A stretch of 50,071 nt of DNA, from contig NZ_JPXX01000006.1 of assembly GCF_000771875.1 (NCBI RefSeq), forward strand, positions 1-50,071, written 5' to 3'. Source of the DNA: Gallibacterium genomosp. 1 (lineage in GTDB: Bacteria; Pseudomonadota; Gammaproteobacteria; Enterobacterales; Pasteurellaceae). Shown here one piece after another: positions 38,747 to 46,975 of the stretch; position 1 is the stretch's first letter; each line of letters begins with the position of its first letter. Under the pieces are notes generated by a model. It saw only the letters and a list, made by a program, of their open reading frames with translations, was not told the DNA's origin and made no database searches. The translations under genes were made by a program, and so were the position numbers.

Positions 38747-40123
38747 ATGAAACAGAAAACATTTTTCCAATTAAGTACAATTACTTTAGCATGTGCAGCA
38801 TTAATGGCGTGTAGTTCATCTTCCAATGATTCTCCTGCTAAACCAAGTTCAGAAGCACAATTACAGCAACAGTTAGATAATGCTAAAACAAAATTAGCCA
38901 AAGTAAAACAGCAATTATCCGTAGTTCAAGCAGATGTTAATCAACATCAACAATCATTAACTCAAACCTCGCAACAATTAACCCAAACTAAACAGCAATT
39001 AACTAAAGCGCAAAGTGATGTTAAACAGCTTTCGGGTGCAGTGAGTGCTAGAGAGGCAGAAGTGAGCCGTTTAACTCAAGAAATGGCGGAATTGGTAGAG
39101 GTACAAAAATTAGGGGACAGCGATGATATCCAGCAAAAGATTTCACAAACCCAACAAGCATTAGAGAAAGCGAACAGCTCTTTATCTGAAGCCCAAAACC
39201 AATTAACTAATGCCGAAAAGCAGTCTGATTCCCTGAAGAAAACTGTTGCTGAGTTAGAGAGTAAAAAGAAATCGTTATCTACGCAAATTACCCAAAAACA
39301 GGCACAGTTAAGCCAATTAACCGCACAAGTAACAGCGGCAGAACAAGCATTAGATAAAGAAAAATCTCAACTTAAACAACTGACCCCAGATAATCCTATT
39401 GTTGAGGCACACACTGAAGAGAATTATATGGGAGATCAATATAAATGGCGTAGTATTAAATTTGATGAGAGAGGTAATATAGAACAAGGGTCAATATCAC
39501 AATATGTTGAGCTTGAGCACTCAGTCGATGGTATCACGGGGTATCTTAACCTTGGTAATATTGATTTTTCTCAATACTCAGTGAATTCTCAACAAATTCA
39601 AACAATGGGTAAGGCTCGTTTTGTAAACCAAACTTATTCTACTTATTTTATGTTGAATCCTGCTAATGACGACAAACCAGTGGTAGGCTATATTTTTAAA
39701 GAACTTCCTCAGGATAATAGTGTATGGAATCGACCATTAGATAAAGCTATTGTAACCTACCAAGGTAAGGTGTTAGGTTATAAAGAAGAAAGATTAGATA
39801 CAACAGATGTCTATAGCTTAGAACGTACATTTAAGCCAACTCAAGGAGATATTACATTAAAAGCTAATTTTGCGAAAAATACGGTGTTTGGAGTAGTAAC
39901 GAACCGTAGTGGTTATGATGATAATCGCGATCTAGATTTAGAAGAAACTAGAATATCAGAAATTAATAGTCAAGGATATATAGGTTTTTCAGGTCATATT
40001 GGGAATTCAACTGATTATTATGAGGGTGTCTTTGTTGGCCCGAAAGCTGAAGAGGTAGTAGGGTTTATTAAAAGTTCTACTACATTTGATGGTGATCAAG
40101 TTTTTGGTGCTTCGTCAAAATAA
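38747..40123 (+). CDS. Surface lipoprotein with coiled-coil stalk and TbpB-like head, probable Slam substrate
   Basis: A 458-residue lipoprotein: signal peptide with lipobox LMAC and lipidated Cys22, followed by a flexible Ser/Asn/Pro tether (SSSSNDSPAKPSS). Residues ~36-212 form a coiled coil of nearly the same length as in the preceding protein. Residues ~213-458 are the beta-rich head with QGDITLKANFAKN, FGVVTNR, YEGVFVGPKAEEVVGF and a terminal VFGASSK, the end pattern of Slam-dependent lipoproteins such as TbpB, HpuA and fHbp. It is expected to be flipped to the cell surface by the downstream Slam protein and held there by its lipid, with the head projected by the stalk. An RBS (AAGGA) precedes the ATG. 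Its receptor or ligand is unknown. Confidence 0.8.
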   Translation: MKQKTFFQLSTITLACAALMACSSSSNDSPAKPSSEAQLQQQLDNAKTKLAKVKQQLSVVQADVNQHQQSLTQTSQQLTQTKQQLTKAQSDVKQLSGAVSAREAEVSRLTQEMAELVEVQKLGDSDDIQQKISQTQQALEKANSSLSEAQNQLTNAEKQSDSLKKTVAELESKKKSLSTQITQKQAQLSQLTAQVTAAEQALDKEKSQLKQLTPDNPIVEAHTEENYMGDQYKWRSIKFDERGNIEQGSISQYVELEHSVDGITGYLNLGNIDFSQYSVNSQQIQTMGKARFVNQTYSTYFMLNPANDDKPVVGYIFKELPQDNSVWNRPLDKAIVTYQGKVLGYKEERLDTTDVYSLERTFKPTQGDITLKANFAKNTVFGVVTNRSGYDDNRDLDLEETRISEINSQGYIGFSGHIGNSTDYYEGVFVGPKAEEVVGFIKSSTTFDGDQVFGASSK

Positions 40124-40135
40124 TCCTTTTACATT

Positions 40136-40174
40136 CCCTGCTAGGCTTATGCTTAGCAGGGCTTTTTGTTTTTT
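40136..40174 (+). terminator. Terminator between the lipoprotein gene and the Slam gene
   Basis: CCCTGCTA / TAGCAGGG with a 10-nt loop, followed by CTTTTTGTTTTTT. It would limit transcription into the exporter gene, giving more substrate than exporter, unless the exporter has its own promoter. Confidence 0.88.
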
Positions 40175-40193
40175 AGATTGAGAACGATTTATT

Positions 40194-41687
40194 ATGCCTA
40201 ATTTAGTAAAAAAAACAGCAAAGTTTGCCTTTTCTCCTATGGTAGTAGGGTTATTTCCGTTTATTTTTATAACAAATAGTTTAGCTGCTCCTGTTACTTC
40301 CCCGACAACCACTATTGATGTTAAGACTGAGCCAAAAGAATATATTAATGTGGCACAACCAGATTTACGTTCTACGCCAAAAGTGCAACCAAAAGAGACA
40401 GCTACGAAACAAGATGACAGCCGTGAAATTACAGATGAAGAATTGCAACAACGCCCTGAACTTGCACGTAAGTTGTTAAATTATGTTATTGATACACAAC
40501 GTTGGCATTTATTGCCTGATCTTTTAGAGATTTATAAGAAAACTCGTGATCCTGATCCTATTCTCATTGATTATGCTCAAGCGACACTTTATCGTGTACA
40601 AGGTAATTTAACAGGAGCCATTAGTTTATATCGCCATATTTTGGCAGATAATCCAAACTTTGGACCTGTTCGTTTCGCATTAGCACAAGCCTTATTCGAG
40701 GATTATCAAACAGAAGCAGCAGAAGATCAATTTAATAAATTACGAGCAAGCTCAAACCTTCCGCCAGAGATTATGGCTGTTTCTGAGCAATATTTAATGG
40801 CAATTAAGCAACAGTCAGCGTGGTCGTTTAGTGGCTCTTTATCTTATTTACAAGATGATAATGTGAATAATGCAGCAAAAGATAAAGTTGTTTATATTGG
40901 TAATGTACCTTTCCAAAAAAGTGAAGAATCTTTGCCACAATCAGCCCATGGTTTGCAATATAGTATCAATTTGAGTAAAAAATTTAATTTAATTGGTCGC
41001 CATTCTCTTTATTTAGAAAATAATTTATATGGGAAAAGTTTTTGGGATAACCACGAATATGACGATATTCTGAACCGTACTACAGTGGGTTATCAATATC
41101 AGGATATAAAGAATCGTTTTGCTATTCTTCCTTTCTATGCTTATCGCTGGTTCGGTGGTGAGAAATATAGCCGTAATTATGGTACTCGTTTTGAGTATGA
41201 ACGTTGGTTATCACCAAAATGGCAAACCAGTTCAGCCATTGAATTAAGTAAAACAAAATATAAAGAAAATAGTGATGCGGATAGTAATAGCCAACTTTAT
41301 TCTACAACCTTACTTCACTTATTTAATGCGAAAACCTATTTTTATGGGGGAGTAGATTATCAACGTGAAAAAGCTCAAAATCGAATGTTTTCTTCCGATC
41401 GAATGGGATTTCGTTTGGGGTGGGGACAAGAATGGAAATGGGGACTTTCTACCCGTTTACAATTTGGCATAGAACATCGTAACTTTAAAGAAAAGAACCT
41501 ATTTTTTAATAAAGTTCGTAAAGATAAAGAATATAATAGTGTCTTTACTATATGGAATCGTGAATGGCATTTATGGGGAATTACTCCAAAACTTAATTTG
41601 AGTTGGATGAGAGTAGATAGTAATATTCCAGCACTGTATAGTTATGATAAAAATAGAATTTTTTTAAATTTTGAGAAAACATTCTAA
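40194..41687 (+). CDS. Slam-type surface lipoprotein assembly modulator (DUF560)
   Basis: A 497-residue outer-membrane protein of the Slam type, which moves specific lipoproteins or soluble cargo across the outer membrane. A signal peptide (to about Ala31, NSLAA) is followed by a linker, then a TPR-like helical periplasmic domain at ~85-205 (AQATLYRVQGNLTGAISLYR; ADNPNFGPVRFALAQALFED). A C-terminal ~14-strand beta barrel (~208-497) begins WSFSGSLSYLQDDNVNNA and ends FLNFEKTF, with the terminal Phe used by the BAM machinery. Slam genes usually lie beside their cargo, as here with two cargo candidates immediately upstream. It is separated from them by a terminator. The family is confidently recognised; cargo specificity is inferred from linkage. 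Confidence 0.87.
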   Translation: MPNLVKKTAKFAFSPMVVGLFPFIFITNSLAAPVTSPTTTIDVKTEPKEYINVAQPDLRSTPKVQPKETATKQDDSREITDEELQQRPELARKLLNYVIDTQRWHLLPDLLEIYKKTRDPDPILIDYAQATLYRVQGNLTGAISLYRHILADNPNFGPVRFALAQALFEDYQTEAAEDQFNKLRASSNLPPEIMAVSEQYLMAIKQQSAWSFSGSLSYLQDDNVNNAAKDKVVYIGNVPFQKSEESLPQSAHGLQYSINLSKKFNLIGRHSLYLENNLYGKSFWDNHEYDDILNRTTVGYQYQDIKNRFAILPFYAYRWFGGEKYSRNYGTRFEYERWLSPKWQTSSAIELSKTKYKENSDADSNSQLYSTTLLHLFNAKTYFYGGVDYQREKAQNRMFSSDRMGFRLGWGQEWKWGLSTRLQFGIEHRNFKEKNLFFNKVRKDKEYNSVFTIWNREWHLWGITPKLNLSWMRVDSNIPALYSYDKNRIFLNFEKTF

Positions 41688-41746
41688 TCGTCATTGTATT
41701 GCTTTACTTATACGAAATTAAATAGGTTTTATTTTTTCTTCAAAAT

Positions 41747-41780
41747 ATCAGCTGACGTAAATCGTTGGCTGATTTTTATT
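41747..41780 (+). terminator. Terminator after slam, right copy of the 31-bp repeat
   Basis: The 31 bases from 41747 match 36832-36862 at all but one position: ATCAGC stem, loop TGACGTAAATCGTTG, GCTGAT, then T-run. Together the copies bracket the three-gene cluster. Confidence 0.85.
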
Positions 41781-41904
41781 TCCTGAATTTGGTTAGGTGC
41801 GAGATAAAAATAGATTTATAGCTAGATGAAAAATAAGCAATTAAAGAAACTTAGAAAAGGAGGTAATAAAACAAAGAGTTATAGATAATAGGTTAGCGAA
41901 AATA

Positions 41905-41914
41905 CCCCCCCCCC
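41905..41914. repeat. Ten-C homopolymer
   Basis: A run of ten C lies between the Slam terminator and the convergent DUF5339 gene. Such tracts are slippage-prone, but no reading frame or promoter that it would switch is apparent. The rest of 41781-41960 shows nothing else I can support. Confidence 0.85.
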
Positions 41915-41960
41915 ACTAAGGCAAATATGTGCGAGGGGCGAATTAAGAAATGTATCTTAA

Positions 41961-42227
41961 TTATTTAATGCCCATTGCAGCTTTTGCCTGTTTTAACTGG
42001 TCGATCGCTTGAGTACAAGCCTGTTCTTGAGCAGCGCTAGGTAAAGCGGCAAATTGTTGTTTTGCAGCTTCATATTGTTGTTTATATGCGTCAACTTGTG
42101 CTTGTGGCATTGCTTTCAGCATACCTTCATACTCCTCAAAATATTTTTGGCAAGCAGGCGCTAAATCAGCTGCAGACGCACTCATTGCTACACCAAGTAA
42201 AGATAATGATAAAATTAATTTTTTCAT
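41961..42227 (-). CDS. Small periplasmic DUF5339-type protein
   Basis: An 88-residue exported protein. The signal peptide MKKLILSLSLLGVAMSASA is cleaved after Ala19/20, and a mature helical, Gln/Ala-rich domain follows with two cysteines (Cys26 in APACQKY and Cys71 in EQACTQA) that probably form a disulfide. It resembles the DUF5339 family common in Pasteurellaceae; its function is unknown. A weak palindrome without a T-run (41941-41962) overlaps the stop. The upstream 42228-42513 stretch has a small GCCT/AGGC hairpin followed by T6 near 42270-42286 pointing the other way, and no gene. Confidence 0.8.
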   Translation of the reverse strand: MKKLILSLSLLGVAMSASAADLAPACQKYFEEYEGMLKAMPQAQVDAYKQQYEAAKQQFAALPSAAQEQACTQAIDQLKQAKAAMGIK

Positions 42228-42460
42228 TGTTACGATTCCTTATGAATAAAAAATGAATAAAAGTTTGCCTATAAACCAGGCTTTTTTATCGTAACATACC
42301 TTTTTTTAAGTATCTATAATAATTTTACTTTTTTAAACAAAATAATTAAATTTCTAGGTGTAAATTAAACACCAAGAAAAGAAGATTATTTAGTAGAAAT
42401 CCTATAAATTTGTGATAAAAGAAGAAAATTAAAGTAATCTGATAAGAAAAAAATATGCCA

Positions 42461-42488
42461 AAAAATGAAAGGCGTGAATTTTCACGCC
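42461..42488 (-). terminator. Terminator of the nrdAB unit
   Basis: The 8-bp stem GGCGTGAA / TTCACGCC (42471-42488) is followed on the minus strand by TTTCATTTTTT, 26 bp past the nrdB stop. Confidence 0.88.
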
Positions 42489-42513
42489 CTAGTTCAATCA
42501 ACTCTTTTTTAGT

Positions 42514-43644
42514 TTAAAGTTTAAAATCTTCAAAATCATCAACATCAACTTTAGAGTCAATTTGACCCACCAAATAGGAGCTAACTTCCACTTCTTGTGG
42601 TGCAACCTGTACATTGTCTGATACCAACCACGCATTAATCCATGGAATTGGATTGGAACGAGTAGTAAATGGTAATGGCAAACCAACCGCCTGCATACGA
42701 ATATTAGTAATATATTCTACATATTGGCACAAAATATCTTTATTTAATCCGATCATTGAACCATCTTTAAAGAGATAATTTGCCCAATCTTTTTCTTGTT
42801 CAGCAGCGGCAACGAAAAGATCATAGGCTTCTTGTTGACATTCTTCTGCAATTTCTGCCATTTCTGGATCATCTTGACCTGCAGCCATAATATTTAGAAT
42901 ATGTTGTGTTCCAGTGAGATGAAGAGCTTCATCACGAGCTATAAATTTGATAATTTTTGCATTGCCTTCCATCAGTTTACGTTCTGCAAAGGCAAAAGAA
43001 CAGGCAAAAGAAACATAAAAACGAATAGCTTCCAATGCATTGACACTCATTAAACAAAGGTAGAGCTGACGTTTTAAATTGCGTAATGTCACTTGATATT
43101 CTTTACCGTCAACGGTGTAAGTGCCTTCGCCATAAAGGGAATAGAGCTGTGAATCACGAATTAGATCATCATAATAAGCTGAAATATCTCTTGCTCGTTT
43201 AATGATTTCCTGATTCGTAACAATATCATCAAATACAATCGAAGGATCATTCACAATATTGCGGATAATATGTGTATAGGAACGAGAATGAATGGTTTCT
43301 GAGAACGTCCAAGTTTCTATCCAAGTTTCTAATTCGGGAATAGATACCAACGGCAACAAAGCTACATTTGGACTTCGACCTTGAATTGAGTCGAGCAGTG
43401 TTTGATATTTTAAATTACTGATAAAAATATGTTTTTCGTGTTCCGGTAAAGATTGGTAGTCAATACGATCTTGAGATACATCCACCTCTTCCGGACGCCA
43501 GAAGAAAGAGAGTTGTTTCTCAATAAGTTTTTCAAAAGTTTCATATTTTTGTTGATCGTAACGTGCCACATTTACGTTTTGTCCGAAAAACATCGGCTCT
43601 TTAAGTTGATCGTTTTTATGTTGTGAGAAGGTGGTATAAGCCAT
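42514..43644 (-). CDS. nrdB: Class Ia ribonucleotide reductase, beta subunit
   Basis: Makes and holds the diiron-tyrosyl radical used by NrdA to reduce ribonucleoside diphosphates. It has 376 residues, the same length as E. coli NrdB. Iron ligands are seen as Asp85, Glu116 and His119, with Glu and His again in the [12 protein letters not shown] region. The radical tyrosine is Tyr123 in HSRSYTHI. The C-terminal tail that docks on NrdA reads [11 protein letters not shown]. It is co-transcribed after nrdA with a 63-bp gap that contains a hairpin. Unlike E. coli, no yfaE-type ferredoxin gene follows. Confidence 0.98.
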   Translation of the reverse strand: MAYTTFSQHKNDQLKEPMFFGQNVNVARYDQQKYETFEKLIEKQLSFFWRPEEVDVSQDRIDYQSLPEHEKHIFISNLKYQTLLDSIQGRSPNVALLPLVSIPELETWIETWTFSETIHSRSYTHIIRNIVNDPSIVFDDIVTNQEIIKRARDISAYYDDLIRDSQLYSLYGEGTYTVDGKEYQVTLRNLKRQLYLCLMSVNALEAIRFYVSFACSFAFAERKLMEGNAKIIKFIARDEALHLTGTQHILNIMAAGQDDPEMAEIAEECQQEAYDLFVAAAEQEKDWANYLFKDGSMIGLNKDILCQYVEYITNIRMQAVGLPLPFTTRSNPIPWINAWLVSDNVQVAPQEVEVSSYLVGQIDSKVDVDDFEDFKL

Positions 43645-43673
43645 TTTATTTTCCTCGACTAGATATTAGTAAG

Positions 43674-43700
43674 AAAAAGGTCAGAGTGACTGACCTTTTT
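43674..43700. terminator. Hairpin between nrdA and nrdB
   Basis: AAAAAGGTCAG / CTGACCTTTTT, an 11-bp perfect stem with loop AGTGA and T-runs in both directions. It may be an attenuating terminator or an RNA-stability element setting the NrdA/NrdB ratio. Confidence 0.8.
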
Positions 43701-43707
43701 ATTAGAA

Positions 43708-45978
43708 TTAAATCTTACAAGCACCGCCGGCACAGCCATCATCAAGATCTTCTTGACTATCTTCAGCACCGTCACGCGTATTTTGATAATAAAGCGTTTT
43801 TATTCCATATTTATAGGCTGTCAATAAATCTTTTAACAACACTTTCATTGGCACTTTACCGTCTTCAAAGCGTTGTGGATCATAATTGGTATTAGCTGAA
43901 ATAGATTGATCGATAAATTTTTGCATAATAGCGACTAAATGCAAGTAACCGTCATTATTTGGAATATCCCAAAGCAATTCATAATTTTCACTTAAATTTT
44001 CATAATCCGGCACGACTTGACGCAAAATACCGTCTTTCGATGCTTTAATGCTGACAAAGCCACGTGGCGGTTCAATACCATTGGTTGCGTTAGAAATTTG
44101 TGAAGAGGTTTCTGACGGCATCAATGCAGTTAATGTTGAATTACGTAATCCAAATGCCTGTATATCTTTGCGTAAACTCTCCCAATCATAGTGCAATGGT
44201 TCTTTGGTTAAACTATCTACATCTTTTTTGTATGTATCTATCGGTAAGATACCTTTGGAATAAGTAGTTTCATCAAAGAATTTACAAGGTCCGAACTCTT
44301 TTGCTAATTGGTTTGATGCCTTCAATAAGTAATATTGAATCGCTTCAAAAGTGCGGTGAGTTAAATCATTGGCAGAACCGTCCGAATAACGCACACCGTT
44401 TTTGGCTAAATAATAGGCATAATTAATAACACCGATACCTAACGCACGACGACCCATTGCCCCAATTTCAGCAGCTTTCACTGGATAGTTTTGATAATCT
44501 AATAAAGCATCTAATGCACGTACAGCCAATTCAGCCAAGTCTTCCAATTCATCCAAATTATTCAATGCACCAAGGTTAAATGCGGAAAGCGTGCAAAGTG
44601 CAATTTCACCATTTTCATCGTGAATATGTTGTAACGGTTTTGTCGGTAATGCAATTTCTAAGCAAAGGTTAGATTGACGTACTGGTGCAACTGACGGATC
44701 GAATGGGGAGTGAGTATTACAATGATCTACATTTTGGATATAAATACGACCGGTTGATGCACGCTCCTGCATTAATAACGAGAACAGTTCGATAGCTTTA
44801 ACCGAACGTTTACGAATATTCGGATCCTGTTCATATTTTACATAAAGCTGTTCAAATTTTTCCTGATCGGCGAAGAACGCTGCATAAAGCCCCGGCACAT
44901 CAGATGGGCTGAAGAGTGTAATATCTGCGCCTTTAATTAAACGTTGGTACATCAGTTTATTTAACTGCACACCGTAATCCATATGGCGTACACGGTTATC
45001 TTCAACACCTCGGTTATTTTTCAACACTAATAAACTTTCAACTTCCAAGTGCCAAATCGGGTAATAAACCGTTGCAGCACCACCACGAACGCCGCCTTGC
45101 GAGCAGGATTTCACCGCTGTTTGGAAATGTTTATAAAATGGGATACAGCCGGTATGGAACGCTTCTCCATTACGGATTGGACTACCCAATGCACGAATAG
45201 CACCGGCATTTACACCGATACCGGCACGTTGTGAAACATATTTCACAATAGCGGCAGAAGTTGCATTAATTGAGTCTAAACTATCATCACATTCGATTAA
45301 TACGCAGGAGCTGAATTGGCGAGTTGGGGTACGAACACCCGCCATAATTGGTGTTGGTAATGAAATTTTAAAAGTGGAAGTCGCATCGTAAAAACGGCGA
45401 ATATAATTTAAACGAGTTTCTTTTGGATATTGTGCAAATAAGGAAGCTGCAACCAAAATATATAAAAATTGTGCAGATTCATAAATTTCACCGGTTACAC
45501 GATTTTGGACGAGATATTTCCCTTCCAACTGTTTGACTGCCGCATAAGAGAAAGTCATATCGCGCCAATGGTCGAGATAAGTATCCATTTCATCCCATTC
45601 TTCACGGGAATAATCTACTAAAAGAGAAGCGTCGTATTTTCCCATACGAACTAAACGCTTTACTTGTTCATAAAGACGAGGTGGCTCAAAATGACCGAAA
45701 GCTTTTTTACGTAAATGGAAAATAGCTAAACGAGCAGCAAGGTACTGATAGTCTGGAGTATCTTTACTGATTAAATCTGCAGCAGATTTAATGATTGTTT
45801 CGTGGATATCGGAGGTTTTAATGCCTTCATAAAATTGAATATGTGAACGCAATTCTACTTGCGAAACAGAAACATTCTCTAAACCTTCTGCCGCCCAAGT
45901 AATTACACGATGGATTTTATCCAAGTCGATAGGCTCTAAACGCCCATCACGTTTAGTTACTCGAAGTGATGTATTCAT
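43708..45978 (-). CDS. nrdA: Class Ia ribonucleotide reductase, alpha subunit
   Basis: Catalytic subunit that reduces NDPs to dNDPs. It has 756 residues (E. coli 761). An N-terminal ATP-cone for overall allosteric control (RVTKRDGRLEPIDLDKIHRV) is followed by the ten-stranded barrel. Active-site regions are visible: FSSCVLIECDDS, NLCLEIALP and GEIALCTLSAFNLGAL. The C-terminal redox pair Cys-x4-Cys in DDGCAGGACKI is present (E. coli DDGCESGACKI). It lies first in the nrdAB unit, and its promoter region holds two NrdR boxes. Confidence 0.99.
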   Translation of the reverse strand: MNTSLRVTKRDGRLEPIDLDKIHRVITWAAEGLENVSVSQVELRSHIQFYEGIKTSDIHETIIKSAADLISKDTPDYQYLAARLAIFHLRKKAFGHFEPPRLYEQVKRLVRMGKYDASLLVDYSREEWDEMDTYLDHWRDMTFSYAAVKQLEGKYLVQNRVTGEIYESAQFLYILVAASLFAQYPKETRLNYIRRFYDATSTFKISLPTPIMAGVRTPTRQFSSCVLIECDDSLDSINATSAAIVKYVSQRAGIGVNAGAIRALGSPIRNGEAFHTGCIPFYKHFQTAVKSCSQGGVRGGAATVYYPIWHLEVESLLVLKNNRGVEDNRVRHMDYGVQLNKLMYQRLIKGADITLFSPSDVPGLYAAFFADQEKFEQLYVKYEQDPNIRKRSVKAIELFSLLMQERASTGRIYIQNVDHCNTHSPFDPSVAPVRQSNLCLEIALPTKPLQHIHDENGEIALCTLSAFNLGALNNLDELEDLAELAVRALDALLDYQNYPVKAAEIGAMGRRALGIGVINYAYYLAKNGVRYSDGSANDLTHRTFEAIQYYLLKASNQLAKEFGPCKFFDETTYSKGILPIDTYKKDVDSLTKEPLHYDWESLRKDIQAFGLRNSTLTALMPSETSSQISNATNGIEPPRGFVSIKASKDGILRQVVPDYENLSENYELLWDIPNNDGYLHLVAIMQKFIDQSISANTNYDPQRFEDGKVPMKVLLKDLLTAYKYGIKTLYYQNTRDGAEDSQEDLDDGCAGGACKI

Positions 45979-45993
45979 TAAAAAAGATCCCTA

Positions 45994-46040
45994 ACACAAT
46001 ATGTTGTATTTTTAAAAAAATTTTCGTCAATATAATGTGT
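45994..46040 (-). promoter_or_regulatory. Tandem NrdR boxes upstream of nrdA
   Basis: ACACAATATGTTGTAT (45994-46009) and CGTCAATATAATGTGT (46025-46040) both fit the NrdR consensus acaCwATATaTwGtgt. They are spaced exactly 31 bp, three helical turns, as NrdR requires. They end 15 bp before the nrdA start codon and imply repression by NrdR when dATP is high. Confidence 0.8.
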
Positions 46041-46089
46041 TTCGAGAAAAACTCAAGCAGAAAAATTTGTGGAAATGAGAGATCTGTAA

Positions 46090-46377
46090 TTGACAAAAAC
46101 TAACTTATTTAAAAATAAAGAATTTCTCAATTTGCTTTTGAATCCATTCGCACAAAAAGAAAACATTGCACAAAATAAGTACAATAATCTATTTAATTTC
46201 TATTAAAATCAATGAGATATTTCCGATCTTAACAATAATCCTATTGCTTTAAATCGATTTGATAAACCGACTGAAACCAAAGAAAACATATCAGAAGAAA
46301 ATACACTGCACGCACCTGATACGCCGGAAACTACCGCTGATTTAATGGATAAATCATTAAATTTGGCTTTTACATAG
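46090..46377 (+). pseudogene. Possible decayed reading frame upstream of tRNA-Val
   Basis: One frame reads TKTNLFKNKEFLNLLLNPFA onwards to NNLFNFY, then TAA (46204) and TGA (46213), and continues in the same frame with DISDLNNNPIALNRFDKP to LMDKSLNLAFT and a final TAG. The composition is protein-like (acidic and proline-bearing in the second half), unlike the surrounding AT-rich sequence, but there is no proper start and no recognised family. It lies in the 478-bp stretch between the NrdR boxes and the 3' end of a tRNA, a common site of phage or island integration. No other gene is seen in 46041-46518. Confidence 0.3.
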
Positions 46378-46518
46378 TTACTATGATAGTTACTAAAATC
46401 TTTGGTTAGAACCGATTTAATACGAAAGGTTGCGAGGGGTAAAACAACCGAAAAGCCCTGTTATTACTGGATTTATAAAGGTTTTTTGATGAGATATGAA
46501 CGGTTGTGAAAGGTAAGA

Positions 46519-46596
46519 TGGTGCGACCGGGTGGACTCGAACCACTGACCCCCACCATGTCAAGGTGATGCTCTAACCAACTGAGCTACGGTCGCA
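46519..46596 (-). tRNA. tRNA-Val (anticodon GAC)
   Basis: The minus strand reads TGCGACCGTAGCTCAGTTGG at the 5' end, folding into a full cloverleaf. The acceptor stem TGCGACC pairs with GGTCGCA, the anticodon loop is TTGACAT with anticodon GAC (plus-strand 46559-46561), the T-loop is GGTTCGAGTCC, and CCA is encoded (46519-46521). It closely matches E. coli tRNA-Val(GAC). Confidence 0.96.
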
Positions 46597-46975
46597 TTGT
46601 GAAAACGAGGGCTATTATAGAGGGTAAAAAAAGAATTGCAAAAGATTTTTTAATGGAAAAGAATCAATCGCTTAAAAAGATAGCATTTTTATCAAAAAGT
46701 TTAGATTTGAATTGTTATAAATCATATTTTTTAAATTTGTCTTCTTTAGAAGAAATAGTAAGTAGTCAAAAATCCATCAATTTTGATCTTTTTAATGAAA
46801 ACTTTCATTTATTTAATATTTATATGTATTGGAAAAAGAAATTATATATTTATAATCAAGTTTTCATTTTTATGAAAAACTATATAAAAATCTTAATGAA
46901 AAATATCTTATCTATTCAATTCTTTATTTGAGATTCTATATACTTCACCACTTTTTTTAATATCTAATAAAATTT
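46597..46975. other. Very AT-rich gap before the autotransporter gene
   Basis: 379 bp between the tRNA 5' end and the IgA1-protease-like gene. It contains an open frame of 110 codons (46599-46931), but that begins in the tRNA flank, is dominated by K, N, I, F and Y, and looks like chance in AT-rich DNA. The autotransporter promoter must lie here; I cannot place it, and no clear RBS precedes its ATG. Confidence 0.5.

Noticed and set aside
41826-41888. 20-codon frame with a Gly-Gly pair, resembling a short leader peptide
   Set aside because: No RBS, no neighbours of a peptide-export or bacteriocin type, and very Lys-rich as expected from A-rich sequence.
46599-46931. Open frame of 110 codons between tRNA-Val and the autotransporter gene
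   Set aside because: It starts in the tRNA flank without an RBS and its composition (K, N, I, F, Y) is what AT-rich non-coding DNA gives by chance.
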